From positions 4,037,501 through 4,101,500 of the forward strand of contig CM076947.1 in assembly GCA_039566865.1 (NCBI GenBank): a stretch of DNA of 64,000 nt. The letters are read 5' to 3'. This DNA comes from Aurelia coerulea (Eukaryota; Cnidaria; Scyphozoa; Semaeostomeae; Ulmaridae). The notes under the pieces are model-generated. The model was given only the letters and a program-made list of their open reading frames with translations, searched no databases and had not been told where the DNA came from. Positions 43,680-55,590 of this stretch are shown here, piece after piece (position 1 is the first letter of the stretch; each line of letters starts with the position of its first letter). A program made the translations under genes and the position numbers.

Positions 43680-44102
43680 CTAAAAGCTATCTTCATATGT
43701 GTCCACACTGCTACCGTGTGCATGCAAATCGTCCGCGTTGTCCTCAGGCGTACAAAAACCGTTAGGCGCAAATCTTCTTCTCGTTTCTATAAATTCACCG
43801 TTTGGTAAACCGACAAATACCCCTTTCAGAAATTTGCTGATAACTTTTCCAGTTGGAGCCCTCTTGGTTGGTGAGCCGTATAACCTCTTTCGCCTCGCAA
43901 CATGTTTATTACTTGATTTCTCTCTTCTGGCATCAAGAACCTTTATCAAGTTCATGATGTCAATGGACCTCCAAGCTGGGCTCTTCACTTCAAAGATGCC
44001 ATCAGGTCCATCTTCCTCATCTGACATGACTTCTGGGACCATGCCATCCCATAAATCAATTTCTCTTTGCCCAGAGATGTGCTTTGCACGGCTTACCATT
44101 AA
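43680..44102 (-). CDS. gene 1 (unknown family), last exon
   Basis: Minus strand, acceptor TTATGTTTTTACAG, 140 codons and TAG at 43680-43682. It encodes VSRAKHISGQREIDLWDGM, an acidic run (MSDEEDGPDGIFE), SPAWRSIDIMNLIKVLD, a basic stretch (HVARRKRLYGSPTKRA) and an acidic tail. The mix of basic patches and PAWRS reminds me of uncharacterised cnidarian proteins encoded near transposase-like genes, but I cannot name it. Phase 0 at the start agrees with the upstream exon ending RRRRTRRYK. Confidence 0.65.
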   Translation of the reverse strand, partial: LMVSRAKHISGQREIDLWDGMVPEVMSDEEDGPDGIFEVKSPAWRSIDIMNLIKVLDARREKSSNKHVARRKRLYGSPTKRAPTGKVISKFLKGVFVGLPNGEFIETRRRFAPNGFCTPEDNADDLHAHGSSVDTYEDSF

Positions 44103-45349
44103 CTGTAAAAACATAACAACAATTAATTCTAGTTTCGCAGCAATACATAAGGCCTAGAAGCACCCTTTTTACGTGCCAAAACCTCATAGAACGTTGGAGT
44201 TGAAGAATGTTATTGAGCCATGAACAGGTAAATTTTCTATCAATTTGAATAAATCATCTCAAAGAAACGAATGAAATTGCAGGAAGAGGAGGTAACACTT
44301 AATAGTATCTCATCGAAAATGTCCTGGCAAAGAAGTCAATTATTAGCAAATGCTACGGTCCGGAGGTGAAATCCGAACCTTACTGATTAGGACTAACATT
44401 TGATTTGGTCATTGCTCATAATTCCAACGCCAGAATAAGTTTTACCATATGGTCAAATGAACCTTCATGAAGATAGTCTAAAAGATTATTGATGGATGGT
44501 TTAGATCTATTAAATACAAGTTTTTTTCTGAGTGGCAAATATTGCAACTGCGAAACAACACAAATATATATAACAACAACGAAGTTTAATACACAGCTAG
44601 CATCGACCCTAAACCGAAACTGAAGCAAGCCATGAGCATCGTGATTTTCATTTACATGCTCAGAAGTCGTTGTTAAAGCATCCTTCCTTCTAAACAGTCG
44701 CGAAAACTAACAACGATGAAGGTCCAAGTTCAAATTGGATATTCCATTTCGAAAAAAACAATGCTGGACAAAAGTGCCTATATTATCTAAGACCCAAAAC
44801 ATGGAATAGTCTTTCATCTGAGATCAAATCAACAAACAACATTAATGCATTTAAACATAAGATCAAAGAAAATTTTGTCCAAAATGTACAGAAAGAGGAA
44901 GATGACATGTATCCTTCTATTAAGGACCATTTTGAAAACACACAAGCAGCTCTGTATTTCCTTTTATTCTATGTATTTCCGTTATACAGCACTTCTAAGG
45001 GGCCCATTATGGAAATAAGGTCAGCTTGACCTTTTAGTGCTATCCCTGCCACTGTAATTAGGGTGTTTATCTTTACGTTTTTAACATTTTATATTGTACG
45101 GTATCTATTTTTTATTAGAAAACTTGTAAATATTTATTGTGGCAAATCAATACATACATACAGACATAATGATTTCAATCAAGTTAAATTGTAAAGCCCC
45201 TAGAGATATGTAATTTAGTAAAACATACAGAAGAAATTCTTGAAATTGGACACTACCAGTCCCAATAATAGATAATAGATTGCATAGAATGAGCAAAGAC
45301 CAAAAGCTTTCTCAAGCCAAACACTCTTTTAAGTTAGAAAGAAACATAC
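44103..45349. other. gene 1 intron
   Basis: No element recognised. A frame on the minus strand at 44416-44628 lacks support. Confidence 0.4.
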
Positions 45350-45462
45350 TTTGTAACGACGTGTTCTTCTCCGTCTGACCTCCTTACCATTCGAAAATTT
45401 GTCCTCATCATCTCTTTCTTTGTGCTGGCGTTGCACATTTTGAAAATAGCGTAGGCATGATT
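45350..45462 (-). CDS. gene 1, basic exon
   Basis: Minus strand, acceptor GTCCTATTTTTAG, donor TTACAAA|GTATGT. It starts with two bases that complete AAA (Lys) with the last base of the upstream exon and ends in phase 0. It encodes SCLRYFQNVQRQHKERD and GKEVRRRRTRRYK, a strongly basic stretch that could bind nucleic acid or act as a nuclear localisation signal. Confidence 0.65.
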
Positions 45463-45557
45463 CTAAAAATAGGACAACTTGATGAATAGTAAAAGCTATT
45501 GAAGGTAATAATGGATATATCCCAATATGTGCCAAAAGATGAAAAATTTTACAGGTA

Positions 45558-45593
<36 letters not shown>

Positions 45594-45657
45594 GTGTGTT
45601 TAATAATAATAATTAATTAAACATAATACTAAATAAATAATAATTAATGTTTAACCC

Positions 45658-45714
<57 letters not shown>

Positions 45715-47212
45715 AATCAACACCAGTATCACCACAGAGTGGCTCTTCACCTGGTCGCAAGCTAGTAATATCCTCAGTAATATGACGTTCAGCAAAAGGG
45801 TTCATTTTAGAAAGTAACCCCCTTCACAAATTTCAATGTAAGAATAGAACATGTTACAGTGATAAAAACAGTATGAAAATGTTCACAAAATACTGACAAA
45901 AAACTTCATAACAAAAATTATGAAGATCAATGAAAAAATATGTGTTTTGGCAATGACCGAGCACAATTTGGGCTACTATACACCGCATAACTTCTAATTC
46001 GCATAAGGAATCCTTTTTAAGGCCCTACACTTACTTTTATTAACGTTTTTGTATACATTTACTGTATCTATTCCATCTGAAAATTTACATTAACAGATTA
46101 CTAATTACACTACTTAAACTACTTCACGATACCACAATGACGATACCAACAGGAGTAAAATAAAATACCATGTCAACCCTGAGGCCTTATAAAAAAGGTT
46201 TGAAAACTACATTTATATGAACTAGAGCCTAATCGCCCCGTTCTAATCACTGACTGCTGTTTTTGTGTAGTATCTTGCAATGTTTGTTTACAAGGGAAAT
46301 GGGTCAGAAAAAAAATGTTCCCAAAAAGTCTCCATGAGCTTCAAGTTCAGAAGTTGTTTACTTTTTTCTGCCGCGTGAATCCAGCAATATGGGAAGCTGA
46401 AAAAGGCCTACCTATGATGGAATCGTAAGTATTCACCATTTCCCCTTAGTGTTTCCTTTCGCTTACTTTCTCTTGTTTCTCCAAGTAATATCTTTTTCAG
46501 TGATCGGAACATGGCGATGGGGCTCTAGACATAACTAATACGAAAAAATAACGAACAAAAAGAAAAGCAAACAAACAAACAAACAAAAAAGTAAAAAATA
46601 AACAAAGAAATGAGCTTAATTTAACCAACCAGTTTCATGGATAAATTGTAATGTAATGTTAACATTATTCGAGTGATTTTTATCACCATTCATTTGAAAT
46701 ATTATGCCTCTTTGAAAGATTGGCACATCCAAAAGTGTGGTTGTAATAAGTGAAGAATTCCAGCAAGAAGGTTTCGTTGTTGCACCCCCAAAAAAGGGCA
46801 AAGCAATAATAAGTGCTCCATATCCTCAACACCACCATTCGTTGGGTTTACGGTATCCTTAAAACTATGCCTGAATTTGCAAAGGTTCACTTTGTTGAGA
46901 CCCACTCTATCTAAGTTGGGTAAGGTGGAATAAACCTATTGGGTCATCAGTACCAAAGACATATTTTGCAGGGGGTGGATCACAGACAAAAGTTTTTTCT
47001 TAAAAATAGCGGCAGATGGTGTAAGTTCATTCTATTGCAGGCAAACAGTGAGCATAAAAACAAAATTTGAATTTTTCCGTTTTGGCCATTATTTGCCCAA
47101 TGATTTTTATTTTTGGACTCCTTGCAGGCAGGTGTTCTTTGCATTTAGATTTCTTAACTTTTCTTTCCCTAATGTAATGTAATATTAAAACAGAAATTAG
47201 CCACAAACATAC
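45463..47212. other. gene 1 intron with microsatellites
   Basis: Includes the TAA array at 45558-45712 and an AAAC run near 46563-46590. No exon found. Confidence 0.4.
45558..45712 (+). repeat. (TAA)n microsatellite, interrupted
   Basis: Two long TAA runs (45558-45592 and about 45658-45712) with degenerate TAA/TTA sequence between them. The minus-strand poly-Leu frame across it is an artefact. Confidence 0.9.
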
Positions 47213-47307
47213 TTCGGATAAGGTGATCACTGAATTTAAATCCAGTATCTCTTCTGACAATCTCCATAAAAAACCGAGTTTTCTGCTCGTTAAAAGTTGA
47301 ACCAAAA
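47213..47307 (-). CDS. gene 1, internal exon
   Basis: Minus strand, acceptor TTTCTTTCTTGCAG, donor CCGAA|GTATGT, 95 bp. It begins with the single base that completes a Ser codon with the upstream exon and ends with one base of a Lys codon. It encodes FGSTFNEQKTRFFMEIV and RRDTGFKFSDHLIR. No stops. A foldback MITE (47381-48108) starts only about 70 bp upstream of this acceptor. Confidence 0.65.
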
Positions 47308-47380
47308 CTGCAAGAAAGAAAAGAATTTAAGAAACAATTATATGAACTAGGTATCCAAATATAAAGCCAGGCAAACATAT

Positions 47381-48108
47381 ACCGGGTGAGTCAGAAAAAC
47401 CGTGGGGTGTTTGGCGGATTGTGACATAGCGTTCAGCCACCCGATCGTAGCGAACTAAATTTTTTCTTGCAGCCAGAGGTCTAACTTAGATCATAAGCCT
47501 TTCCCCATCGAAATCGGTCACTTGATGTATTAGTCAGAAAATTTTTTCTTCGTAAGACGTTGTATGGGAGTTTTGCAAACTTATGAAATCTTTGATTGAG
47601 CCCCTTCAGCATTTTGCCCTTGCCAAAGCTGCAGGTACACGTGGTATTATCAGGGGAGAATGAAATAGTTTTGTCATGAAACATCATGTTGATCTTGTTG
47701 ACATAAAGCTCTTTACAACACAAAGAAGCATGCGTTTCTACTGTTTCTCAAACATATTCTCTTTGCAGGACAAGTTATGACGTGGCAAGGCATCCCAGGG
47801 GAGAAAACACTATTTCCGAACTGTTTCATGCTCCCCAGATAATACCACGTGTACCTGCAGCTTTGGCAAGGCTAAAGCCCTGAAGAGGCATGGTTAAAGG
47901 TTTCCTCAGCTTGCAAGACTCCCATACAAAGTTTTAGGACGAAAATCTTATTTAAATAATGAATCACATGACCGATTTTGATGGGGAAAAGTTTATGATC
48001 TAAGTCAGATTTATGGCTGCACAGAATAATTTAGTTTACAACGGTCGGGTGGCTAAACGCGACGTCACAGTCCGCTAAACACCCCACGTTTTTTCTGACT
48101 CACCCGGT
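47381..48108. mobile_element. foldback MITE, family TACCGGGTGAGTC, copy 2
   Basis: Nearly the same sequence and length (728 bp) as 5545-6274, with terminal ACCGGGTGAGTCAGAAAAAC and the complementary right end. It sits in a gene 1 intron. Differences from copy 1 are scattered substitutions. Confidence 0.9.
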
Positions 48109-48130
48109 AGTTGCATTGCTTCATTTGTCA

Positions 48131-48139
48131 TCTGACAGA
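48131..48139 (+). repeat. TCTGACAGA target-site duplication, left
   Basis: Repeated exactly at 49327-49335, on the other side of the element. Confidence 0.85.
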
Positions 48140-49326
48140 GGCTATTAAAAATCACCGGCCCCCCGGCCCCGGCCCTCGGCACCATGGCGCTCGGCCCTCG
48201 GCCCCCACAAATATAGGTATTTCTTCGTTTCATAGCTGTCTGGCTGTTCCCGCATTTAAAATGATCCGAACGGTGCCGTTCAATCGAAAAATCGCAATGT
48301 TCGAAGCCTCCAAGAGCTTAAGAAACTCCTTTCAAGTAAAGTGAGAGAACTTCGAGGGGCCGGGTGGTCATCTGAGTCTCGCAAAACAAATTGAGTATGA
48401 TTTCCTAAACAAACCACAAATGTACACACGCCACACGCTCCTTCGCATACAATTCATGCGCCTTCGTAGTCGTTCTGGCTAACTGTCGCCCTGAAAACCC
48501 CTCTTTCCCCTGTTTCGAAATTACGCAGAGTAAATTGTTTGTCAGTAACTCTTTCTAAGAGACTAAACGCACCAATGGCGAGATGACCATTACCAAGAAA
48601 TTAGGAAACTCCAAAGACTTTGTTGAGAAAGAAATTAATTCCTCTTTCCACTTTCTTCTCATAACCTGTGCTTGCCTGTGTCCCAGACATTTATTGAAGG
48701 TCAAGTGGATCCCGCCGATTTAAAGAATGTTCGTAAAAACGATTTCAAGAGGAACCTTCAAAATTCTCATTTACATGAGCATTATTCCGTTTTGATTATG
48801 GTTTTGATTATGGTTTCGAAGTACACTTTACTTCATGCTTATTCACTTTGGTGTCCTGTCACCCACTCTAAAAACTGTCCGTTCCAAGGATCAAAAGTGT
48901 GAGGAATTATGTTGAACAGTTTGCGGTCCACATATTTGTAAATAATGTATCAAAGAATGCAACCATATGGAATGTGACTCCCTCGATTGACTACGAAGGC
49001 GCATGAATTGTATGCGAAGGAGCACGTGGCGTGTGTACATTTGTGGTTTGTTTAGGAAATCATACTCAACTTGTTTTGCGAGACTCAGATGACAACCCGG
49101 CCCCTCGAAGTTCTCTCACTTTACTTGAAAGGAGTTTCTTAAGCTCTTGGAGGCTTCGAACATTGCGATTTTTCGATTGAACGGCACCGTTCGGATCATT
49201 TTAAATGCGGGAACAGCCAGACAGCTATGAAACAAAGAAAAACCTATATTTTTGGGGTCCGAGGGCCGAGCACCATGGTGCCGAGGGCCGAGGCCGGGGG
49301 GCCGGGGCCGGTGATCTCTAATAGCG
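48140..49326. mobile_element. MULE-type non-autonomous element with about 340-bp TIRs
   Basis: Left arm about 48140-48475 (GGCTATTAAAAATCACCGGC) and right arm about 48988-49326 (ending GATCTCTAATAGCG) are inverted copies, including a GC-rich GGCCCTCGG repeat segment and TTAAAATGATCCGAACGG. A 9-bp duplication flanks the element; long TIRs plus 9 bp is the pattern of Mutator-like elements. The interior has no intact transposase; the frame at 48672-48902 is also present in the truncated copy at 10882-11486 but has no recognised domain. Confidence 0.85.
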
Positions 49327-49335
49327 TCTGACAGA
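49327..49335 (+). repeat. TCTGACAGA target-site duplication, right
   Basis: Matches 48131-48139. Confidence 0.85.
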
Positions 49336-49613
49336 AAAGATTGTGAGTTCCAAAGCATTTTTGTGGGTAAAAATTTTTTAATGTGTTGTTATCAATAAGC
49401 CTATTAAAATGCCAAGACTCTTTTAAAATGTTTTCTGTTTTATTAGCAAGAATATAATAGGCAACAAATTTTTATCTCGTTTTGTACAGGCGTCCCACTC
49501 GCTGACTGGAGCACAAAAATTAATCCGAAAACATATTTAAAAAATAATCAAACACAATAGTTTATGGGATCACATATTTCAAGTCATGAAAATGCAAGTA
49601 AAATGGAACTAAC

Positions 49614-49675
49614 CTTTGATCAAGATCCCAGATTTGATCCTCTTTCAGTGTTTTGAAGGAAGATCGCACAGATAA
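49614..49675 (-). CDS. gene 1, short internal exon
   Basis: Minus strand, acceptor TTGATTTTCAG and donor CAAAG|GTTAGT, 62 bp. In phase 0 from the upstream exon it encodes LSVRSSFKTLKEDQIW then DLDQ and leaves AG for the next exon. Support is the reading frame, both splice signals and phase agreement. Confidence 0.6.
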
Positions 49676-50412
49676 CTGAAAATCAATAAGAACGGGTTGA
49701 CCATATTTTGACAAAAAAAAAACAAATAAGACAATGTTTGTTAAAGTTTCATAATGTAGAGGAAAAATTGAATAAATTCCAGAACTATAATTTACTAAAG
49801 TCAGGCATTTCTTTCCGCAGTTACTGGTAGTTTGGTAATCAAGCAATGCCATTGAAGATGTGCTTTAATGAACTTAGCAATGCCAATTAAATGAATTAGC
49901 AATAGTTGTTCCTTGCATGCCTTGCTTCAATTTTTTGGCCGATACAAGTTTTTTTTTCATTATCAGTATCATTATCATAAATATTTAGGCACGATGCCCT
50001 ATCAGCTAATATAAATAATGAATATCTAAAAACCTAATGGGCTGCTCTTTCTAGAGGTTGTGGTGTGGTTGGCGTTTTATTAAAACTGCTGGTAACTAAA
50101 GAAGAACAAGATTGACTTCAACAAAATAAATCCACATACCTAAGCATGTTCCCCATGCAATTTATATTAAAGAGACAAATTTGCTACCTAGATTACATCC
50201 TACCAATTTTCAAACTTGCCAGTTGTTTTACTCACTCAGTGTAAGTGATTATAAATACGTAGGGCATAGACTCGAAGTTGTTGTTGCTAATTGCAGAACA
50301 TGTTACCAATGAAAGGGAGCCAGGGTATCATTCTAGTATAATTGATTCAATCCATGAGAACTTGTGCTTTTTAGAAAACGATAAATCAAAAGAATGCTTG
50401 TTGTGTACTCAC

Positions 50413-50596
50413 AGATAGGTCACCAGGAATCTTCGATTGAGAATCTTTACTGTTTTCACTTTTTATTAAAACCTCCATCTTTTCTTCCATGCTTTCAACT
50501 TTTGCAGAAATATTTCTTATGCTTGCCTCTACTCCTTCAAATCTTTTGTATATGGAGTCTGACATGTTGGTGATAGCTCTATCAAAATATGAATAC
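50413..50596 (-). CDS. gene 1, coiled-coil exon
   Basis: Minus strand, acceptor CATGTTTTTAG and donor CTATCT|GTGAGT, 184 bp. The first base completes AGG with the upstream exon at 55534-55590, and the exon ends in phase 0. It encodes YSYFDRAITNMSDSIYKRF, EGVEASIRNISAKVESM and EEKMEVLIKSENSKD, with regular hydrophobic spacing (I, F, V, I, I, V, M, M, V) typical of a coiled coil, so the protein probably self-associates. Confidence 0.65.
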
Positions 50597-51183
50597 CTAA
50601 AAACATGTTTCTTCACGATTTGCGAATAATTCTGGAATGTCTAATACAAAGTAAACTATTCACAATTATGAAAACTTTGAAAGCCTGTCACAACATTTTT
50701 CTAGAGAAAGTCTTGAGGCAGGACCGTTACAAGAAGCTGTTGATCTGATAGCATAGATAAGTGAAGACTTGCAATGATACTGTAGTTAAAATACTTAAAT
50801 ATGTATCCTAAAGAATAAGTATCCCTTTACATTGATTGACGTTGAAGTTTTTGGAGTTCATAAGCAAGGTGACGGTGGTTTTTGTTGTAAAGATTTTGTT
50901 GACTATCGTCTGTGATATTATAGGTTTTCGGATTGAAATTGGTTGCCTACTTTCTTGACAAAGCTCTTCTAATTATGCTAATTATGTGAATTATGCTATG
51001 TAATCATTCCATGGCTACCTATTATGTGTTGAATATTTAATGAGGAAAATGAATATTACTGTTAATAGTTCTTTGGGGACATAAAGGAAAAGTACATCTG
51101 GTTCTGCCACATCCTTGGAACTCATTTTGGAGGTGTGGCTAACCTTGCTCTTGATTATCGCACTGCAAATGTGTGTGCCATCA

Positions 51184-54100
51184 TATTCAATTCAATTCAA
51201 TTCAATTTTATTCGCAGAATATAACAACCTAATACAATGTAATATAAAAAATAAATGTATTCTACACGACCCAAGAAAAGCGGAGCTTATCTAGCTTGGG
51301 CCATAAATTAAAATTCAAAAGGATACGCGAAAAAGAAAAAATACGTCATAGTACAAAAGCTAGGAAAATTCAACAGTAAGATATATTTTTGTTAGTAAGG
51401 AATGTTATTGGTTTGTAAGTCTTATTGATCATGCAGATCTTTTATAGTTCATTTTGGTAAGCTAAGATGATGCTTTCTTTAAGTTTTTTACGGAAGTGTT
51501 TTTGTTTTGAGATTGACTTTAAGGAAGGAGGAAGGTTATTCCACATGCGAGCACCAATGTTTTGTATGGTGTAGTCACGCCACTTTTTATTAGATTTCAC
51601 TATTTTATAATCTGATTTTTTTCTGGTCTCGTATCTATGAGAGTTCTCGTTGGTTTTGAAGTAATTTTGAAATAATTCGGGTAATTTATCTTTGCTGAAG
51701 TGCACTTGATGCATTAATTTCAAGATTTTCATGCGGTAAAGATCATAAATTTTAACTATGTTAAGTTCTTTATGGAGGCGATTTGTAGAATATTTACGAT
51801 CTTTAAAGTGAATTATTTTCAGAATTATATTTTGTAGGACTTGGAGTTCATTTAGTTTATTGGTCGCAGCTGTCCCATATGCTTCGAGCCCATAACCTAT
51901 CTTAGAAGTTACAAGGGAGTCGTACAAGGTTAACAGGCATTGTTTAGGTATAGAATGTCTAATTTTAGCAAATATAGAAGAAAATTTAATTGTTTCACTT
52001 TTGACCTTATTGATATGTGAACTCCAAGATAGCTTTTCGTCTATCCTAACGCCAAGGTATTTAATCTCCTCGGCTCTACTAAGTTCATCCCCCATTGATA
52101 TGGTGCTAGTTGATGTTGGACTGTTTTTGGAAGGTAAGAAAATGGAAAAATTTGTTTTGTCAGTATTTACTAATAGTTTGTTTGCTTTTAGCCATCCATT
52201 GAGCATCTTAAGTTCTTGATTTGTTGATGAGGATAATTTTGCAATATTTACATGAAATATAAAGATGCAAGTGTCATCGGCAAATAGTCTTGGTTTGGCA
52301 GAAGTTGCATTTGGCATATCATTAACATATAAAGTGAAAAGTATGGGCCCTAATACTGATCCTTGAGGCACCCCTTTATGGATTTGCTGATGGGTAGGCT
52401 TTGTTCCGTTCACACAAGTATATTGTTTCCTGTTCTGGAGATAGCTGACAAACCAATCGTGAATTTTCCCTCTGAAGCCATAATGAAATAGTTTTTTAAG
52501 AAGTATATCATGATCTATGGTATCGAAAGCTTTTGAGAGATCCAGGAAGACACCGATGCAAGAGTTGTTATCATCCAGATTTTGATATATGTTGTCAAGG
52601 AGTTCCAAAAGGGCATGAACGGTTGAATGATGCTCTCTGAAGCCAAACTGTAGTTCATAGAGGATTTCGTTTTTCTTTAAGAATGAAATCATGCGTTTTG
52701 CTAATAGGCGTTCTAATATTTTTTCAAAACATGATAGCAAGGAAATGGGCCTGTAGTTATTTGGGTTATGTCTTTCACCCTTTTTGAAAATTGGGATTAC
52801 CTTTGCGATTTTCCAAATGTCTGGCATTATTCCAGTCTCAAAAGAGGCATTGTAAATGTGTGTCAAGGGTTTGGCCAAGACAAGGCAAGATTTTTTTATT
52901 ATCACAGGTTTTACACCATCATGGCCAGCAGCTTTTTTTGTCTTCAATTTATTTATCTCACTGATTACTTCGTTTATATTTGTCATTTCTAAAAAGAAGC
53001 TTTTGTCTCGTGGTGCTTTAAGAAAGGAGGAAAAGTGAAACTTTGTGTTTTGTACTTTTGAAGAAATTTTACTTCCAATGTTACAGAAATGGGAGTTTAA
53101 TGCATTTGCTATTTTTGAATCATCTTTGTACGAAATTCCATCAGAAATTATTTCTTTAATAGAAGAGCATTGGGATTTCTTGTTTGGGTTTAGCATTTTA
53201 CCAAGAACGGCCCACATTTTTGTAATTCTTGTAGATTTCTTATCAAACAATTCTTGAAAGTACATCTTTTTGGAGTGTCTGATGCAAGAAATCAAAATGT
53301 TGCGATATTGCGAATATCTTTTTTTGTTGTCAATGGTACGGTTTCGTGTGTATATATAAAAAAGACGGTTCTTTTTCGTAATACTTGTTTTCAGTGATGT
53401 AGAGATCCAAGGTTTGTCCTTAATTCTCTTACTGGAAATAGATTTCAAAGGGAAGGATTTTTTGTAAGCATGGCTAATTACATTATTGAAGAAATTTGCA
53501 CAGGCATTGGGGTCAGCTTGTGAATATAATGGTTCCCAGTGAGTGTGTTGCAAAGTTTCAACAAAGTTTGCAAGATTTTTGTTACCAAATATTCGAACTT
53601 TTTGTCTTTGTTGACGACCCGGAGGATTTGCATTTTGAACCAGGTAAAAATTTGCAAAATGGTCTGAGATATCGGTGAAAATATTACCTGAGTCTGACGT
53701 CTCAGCTGGATTTCTTTCTTTAACAAAGATATGGTCAATCAAAGTAGCTGAGTGATCCGTTATTCTTGAGGGTAATGTAATGCGCGGTAGGTATCCATGG
53801 GAAAGCATCATATCTAGGTAATCTTTTGTTCTTGCTTTACCAGGTTGATTGTATTTGATTAGGTCTATATTTATATCACCGATAATTATACATCTATCGG
53901 TTTTTAGTTTGTGGATTTCCTGAATTGTTCTTTCTAATTGATGGTTGAAATCTGCTATGTCCCCACTTGGGTGTCTGTAGATGATACCTACGATTGAATC
54001 TTTTCTATTTTTATTTAGGTTAACCCATATATTTTCGCACGGGTTTTTACATGTTAGATTTAGTTTATTTAGTATACTTAGTTTGATGCGCTGTTTTACG

Positions 54101-54290
54101 TAGATACCAACACCGCCTACATTACCATGTTCAGGAATTATAGGGTGGAAGACATAATCGTCTAAAAGAGTTTTGAACATGCTGATGTTAGTTTTATTTA
54201 TCTCACTGAGACAAATGCAGTCGAAAGATATTTTAATTTCACTCAATAAATTTATAAGTTCTGCTGAATGTTTATTTAGACTACGTATAT
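51184..54290 (-). mobile_element. CR1/L2-type LINE, 5'-truncated, in a gene 1 intron
   Basis: Minus strand. The open frame 51442-54290 holds an apurinic endonuclease and reverse transcriptase; the 3' UTR (51185-51441) ends in a short TTGAA-type repeat (51184-51208), the usual end of this group. At the 5' side recognisable sequence begins abruptly at the start of the endonuclease (YIRSLNKHSAEL), so ORF1 and the 5' UTR are missing or replaced by the 117-bp repeat next to it. I could not fix a target duplication. Confidence 0.9.
51442..54290 (-). CDS. LINE endonuclease-reverse transcriptase, uninterrupted
   Basis: About 949 codons on the minus strand with no stop. There is no ATG at the first position; the frame opens after a TAA at about 54291. 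Endonuclease residues are in CICLSEIN, GIIYRHPSGD, IIIGDINIDL and SATLIDHIFV. Reverse transcriptase: IFKKGERHNPNNYRPISLL, FRE-x-HSTVHALL, FLDLSKAFDTIDHDIL, KGVPQGSVLGPILFTLYVN and the catalytic FADD (about 52272-52283). The C-terminal tail reads RMWNNLPPSLKS. The absence of stops suggests recent insertion; whether the protein is made is doubtful because the natural start is lost. Confidence 0.9.
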
Positions 54291-54292
54291 AT

Positions 54293-54514
54293 TAATTCGG
54301 CTCCATCCTCTGGAGTTTTATCACGTTTCTTTATCTGTTTTGGTAGACGCTTTGGTGACGCAGCAGCATCACTTTCTTCATCAGAGGAAACCAACAGTTT
54401 TCTTTCAAATAATTCGGCTCCATCCTCTGGAGTTTTATCACGTTTCTTTATCTGTTTTGGTAGACGCTTTGGTGACGCAGCAGCATCACTTTCTTCATCA
54501 GAGGAAACCAACAA
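54293..54514 (-). repeat. two identical 105-bp units, 117-bp period, open frame
   Basis: TAATTCGGCTCCATCCTCTG to GAAACCAACA occurs at 54293-54397 and 54410-54514 without a difference that I can see. On the minus strand both copies read SSDEESDAAASPKRLPKQ then IKKRDKTPEDGAELF; the period is 39 codons, so the frame is kept. The second unit abuts the LINE. It may be a 5' monomer of the LINE, as in some promoters of non-LTR elements, or a duplicated acidic/basic exon of the host gene; no acceptor in a fitting phase is visible. Confidence 0.8.
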
Positions 54515-55533
54515 TTATAGCAAAGATGTCTTTCAGAAATGTCATAAATTAAGATGTGATGATTGACGATCACCTTCTTTTGAGTAAATCATAAAGTTTC
54601 AGTGCTGATACATGCAAACCCTGTCAACATCGATTAATTTAGTGTTTGAGGTAAAGTTACAGTTTTTTCATGAAGCACTGGGATCGCTGAAGCATACGAG
54701 ACCAAATTTGAGTCTACAACCTCTTGTATAAAGCTTAAGTAGTGTTGGGGCTTGAATTGGGCTCAAACCCTGTCCATACAACTTTTCTGGCTATGAATTC
54801 AGAGGCTTACACCATTGTGCCACAACAGCCTTAATTATGATAACCAAATGTGATACAGAAACTGATCATACCTGAGAGTTGTTTTGAGTGCATAACTGCC
54901 TGATGACTGACCATGTTGGCTTAAGGGGGAAACGAAGTGATAGTTGATGCAGCCATCAAAAGTTAATATTTATTCAAACATTATTTGAATTATGACAGTG
55001 TGAAGAACATACAAAGCTTTTCAGCTAAATAGATAGGTATTCAAAATTCCCAAGTGCAAAGTGCAGAGCACTGGGTCTTGTTTTGGGGAGCATATACTGT
55101 ATTTGTTCTTCAAATATGAAGCAAACAGGCAAAACAGAGACATGTTATCTTTCTGAGCCTAATTTTAGTCCAAGTTCCATTTTGAGCTGCATCTTGATCT
55201 CTTGATAAAAATTGTTTTCAGATCGTCCACAAATCTTTCAGGAAAATATATACACATATATAGAAATGAAATAAATTATCTAAGTTGGGCATTGTTTAAT
55301 TAGATTCCAGTTTGCATTTCTATAAACTACTGTAACATGCACTTGTAGTCCAGTAACAGCTTAAATCAGGAAATATTTTGGGACACCCATTATCTATCTA
55401 CAACTATTTACATGTTGTGAAAGTATATGATTCACATAAACTGAACAACAAGCAAATGGTAAATGTACAAATATCAAGTTTATAAGGGTCATAAGAATTA
55501 AATAACATTCCTAAGAGTATTTCATCAATATAC

Positions 55534-55590
55534 CTTGATTCTTCCTGAGGAGTTGATGATCTGCTTTCAATAACCTCAATGTTCTCCATC
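55534..55590 (-). CDS. gene 1, Ser/Glu-rich microexon
   Basis: Minus strand, acceptor CAATTTTTTATAG, donor ATCAAG|GTATAT, 57 bp. It encodes MENIEVIESRSSTPQEES; the ATG could be a start. Length, phase (one base in, two out) and the pattern -EN-I-RS-TPQEE- resemble the next exon upstream (57112-57171), so the two look like a duplicated exon. Confidence 0.55.

Noticed and set aside
45613..45795. Leucine-rich membrane peptide
   Set aside because: It is the (TAA)n microsatellite translated on the other strand.
48672..48902. Transposase fragment inside the MULE-type element
   Set aside because: A similar frame in the truncated copy at 10.9 kb is damaged and no catalytic or zinc-finger motif is visible.
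51187..51290. Microexon TGCGATAATCAAGAGCAAG next to the LINE 3' end
   Set aside because: Splice-like signals exist on the minus strand near 51140-51170, but a 19-bp exon would break the verified phase between the exons at 55534 and 50596.
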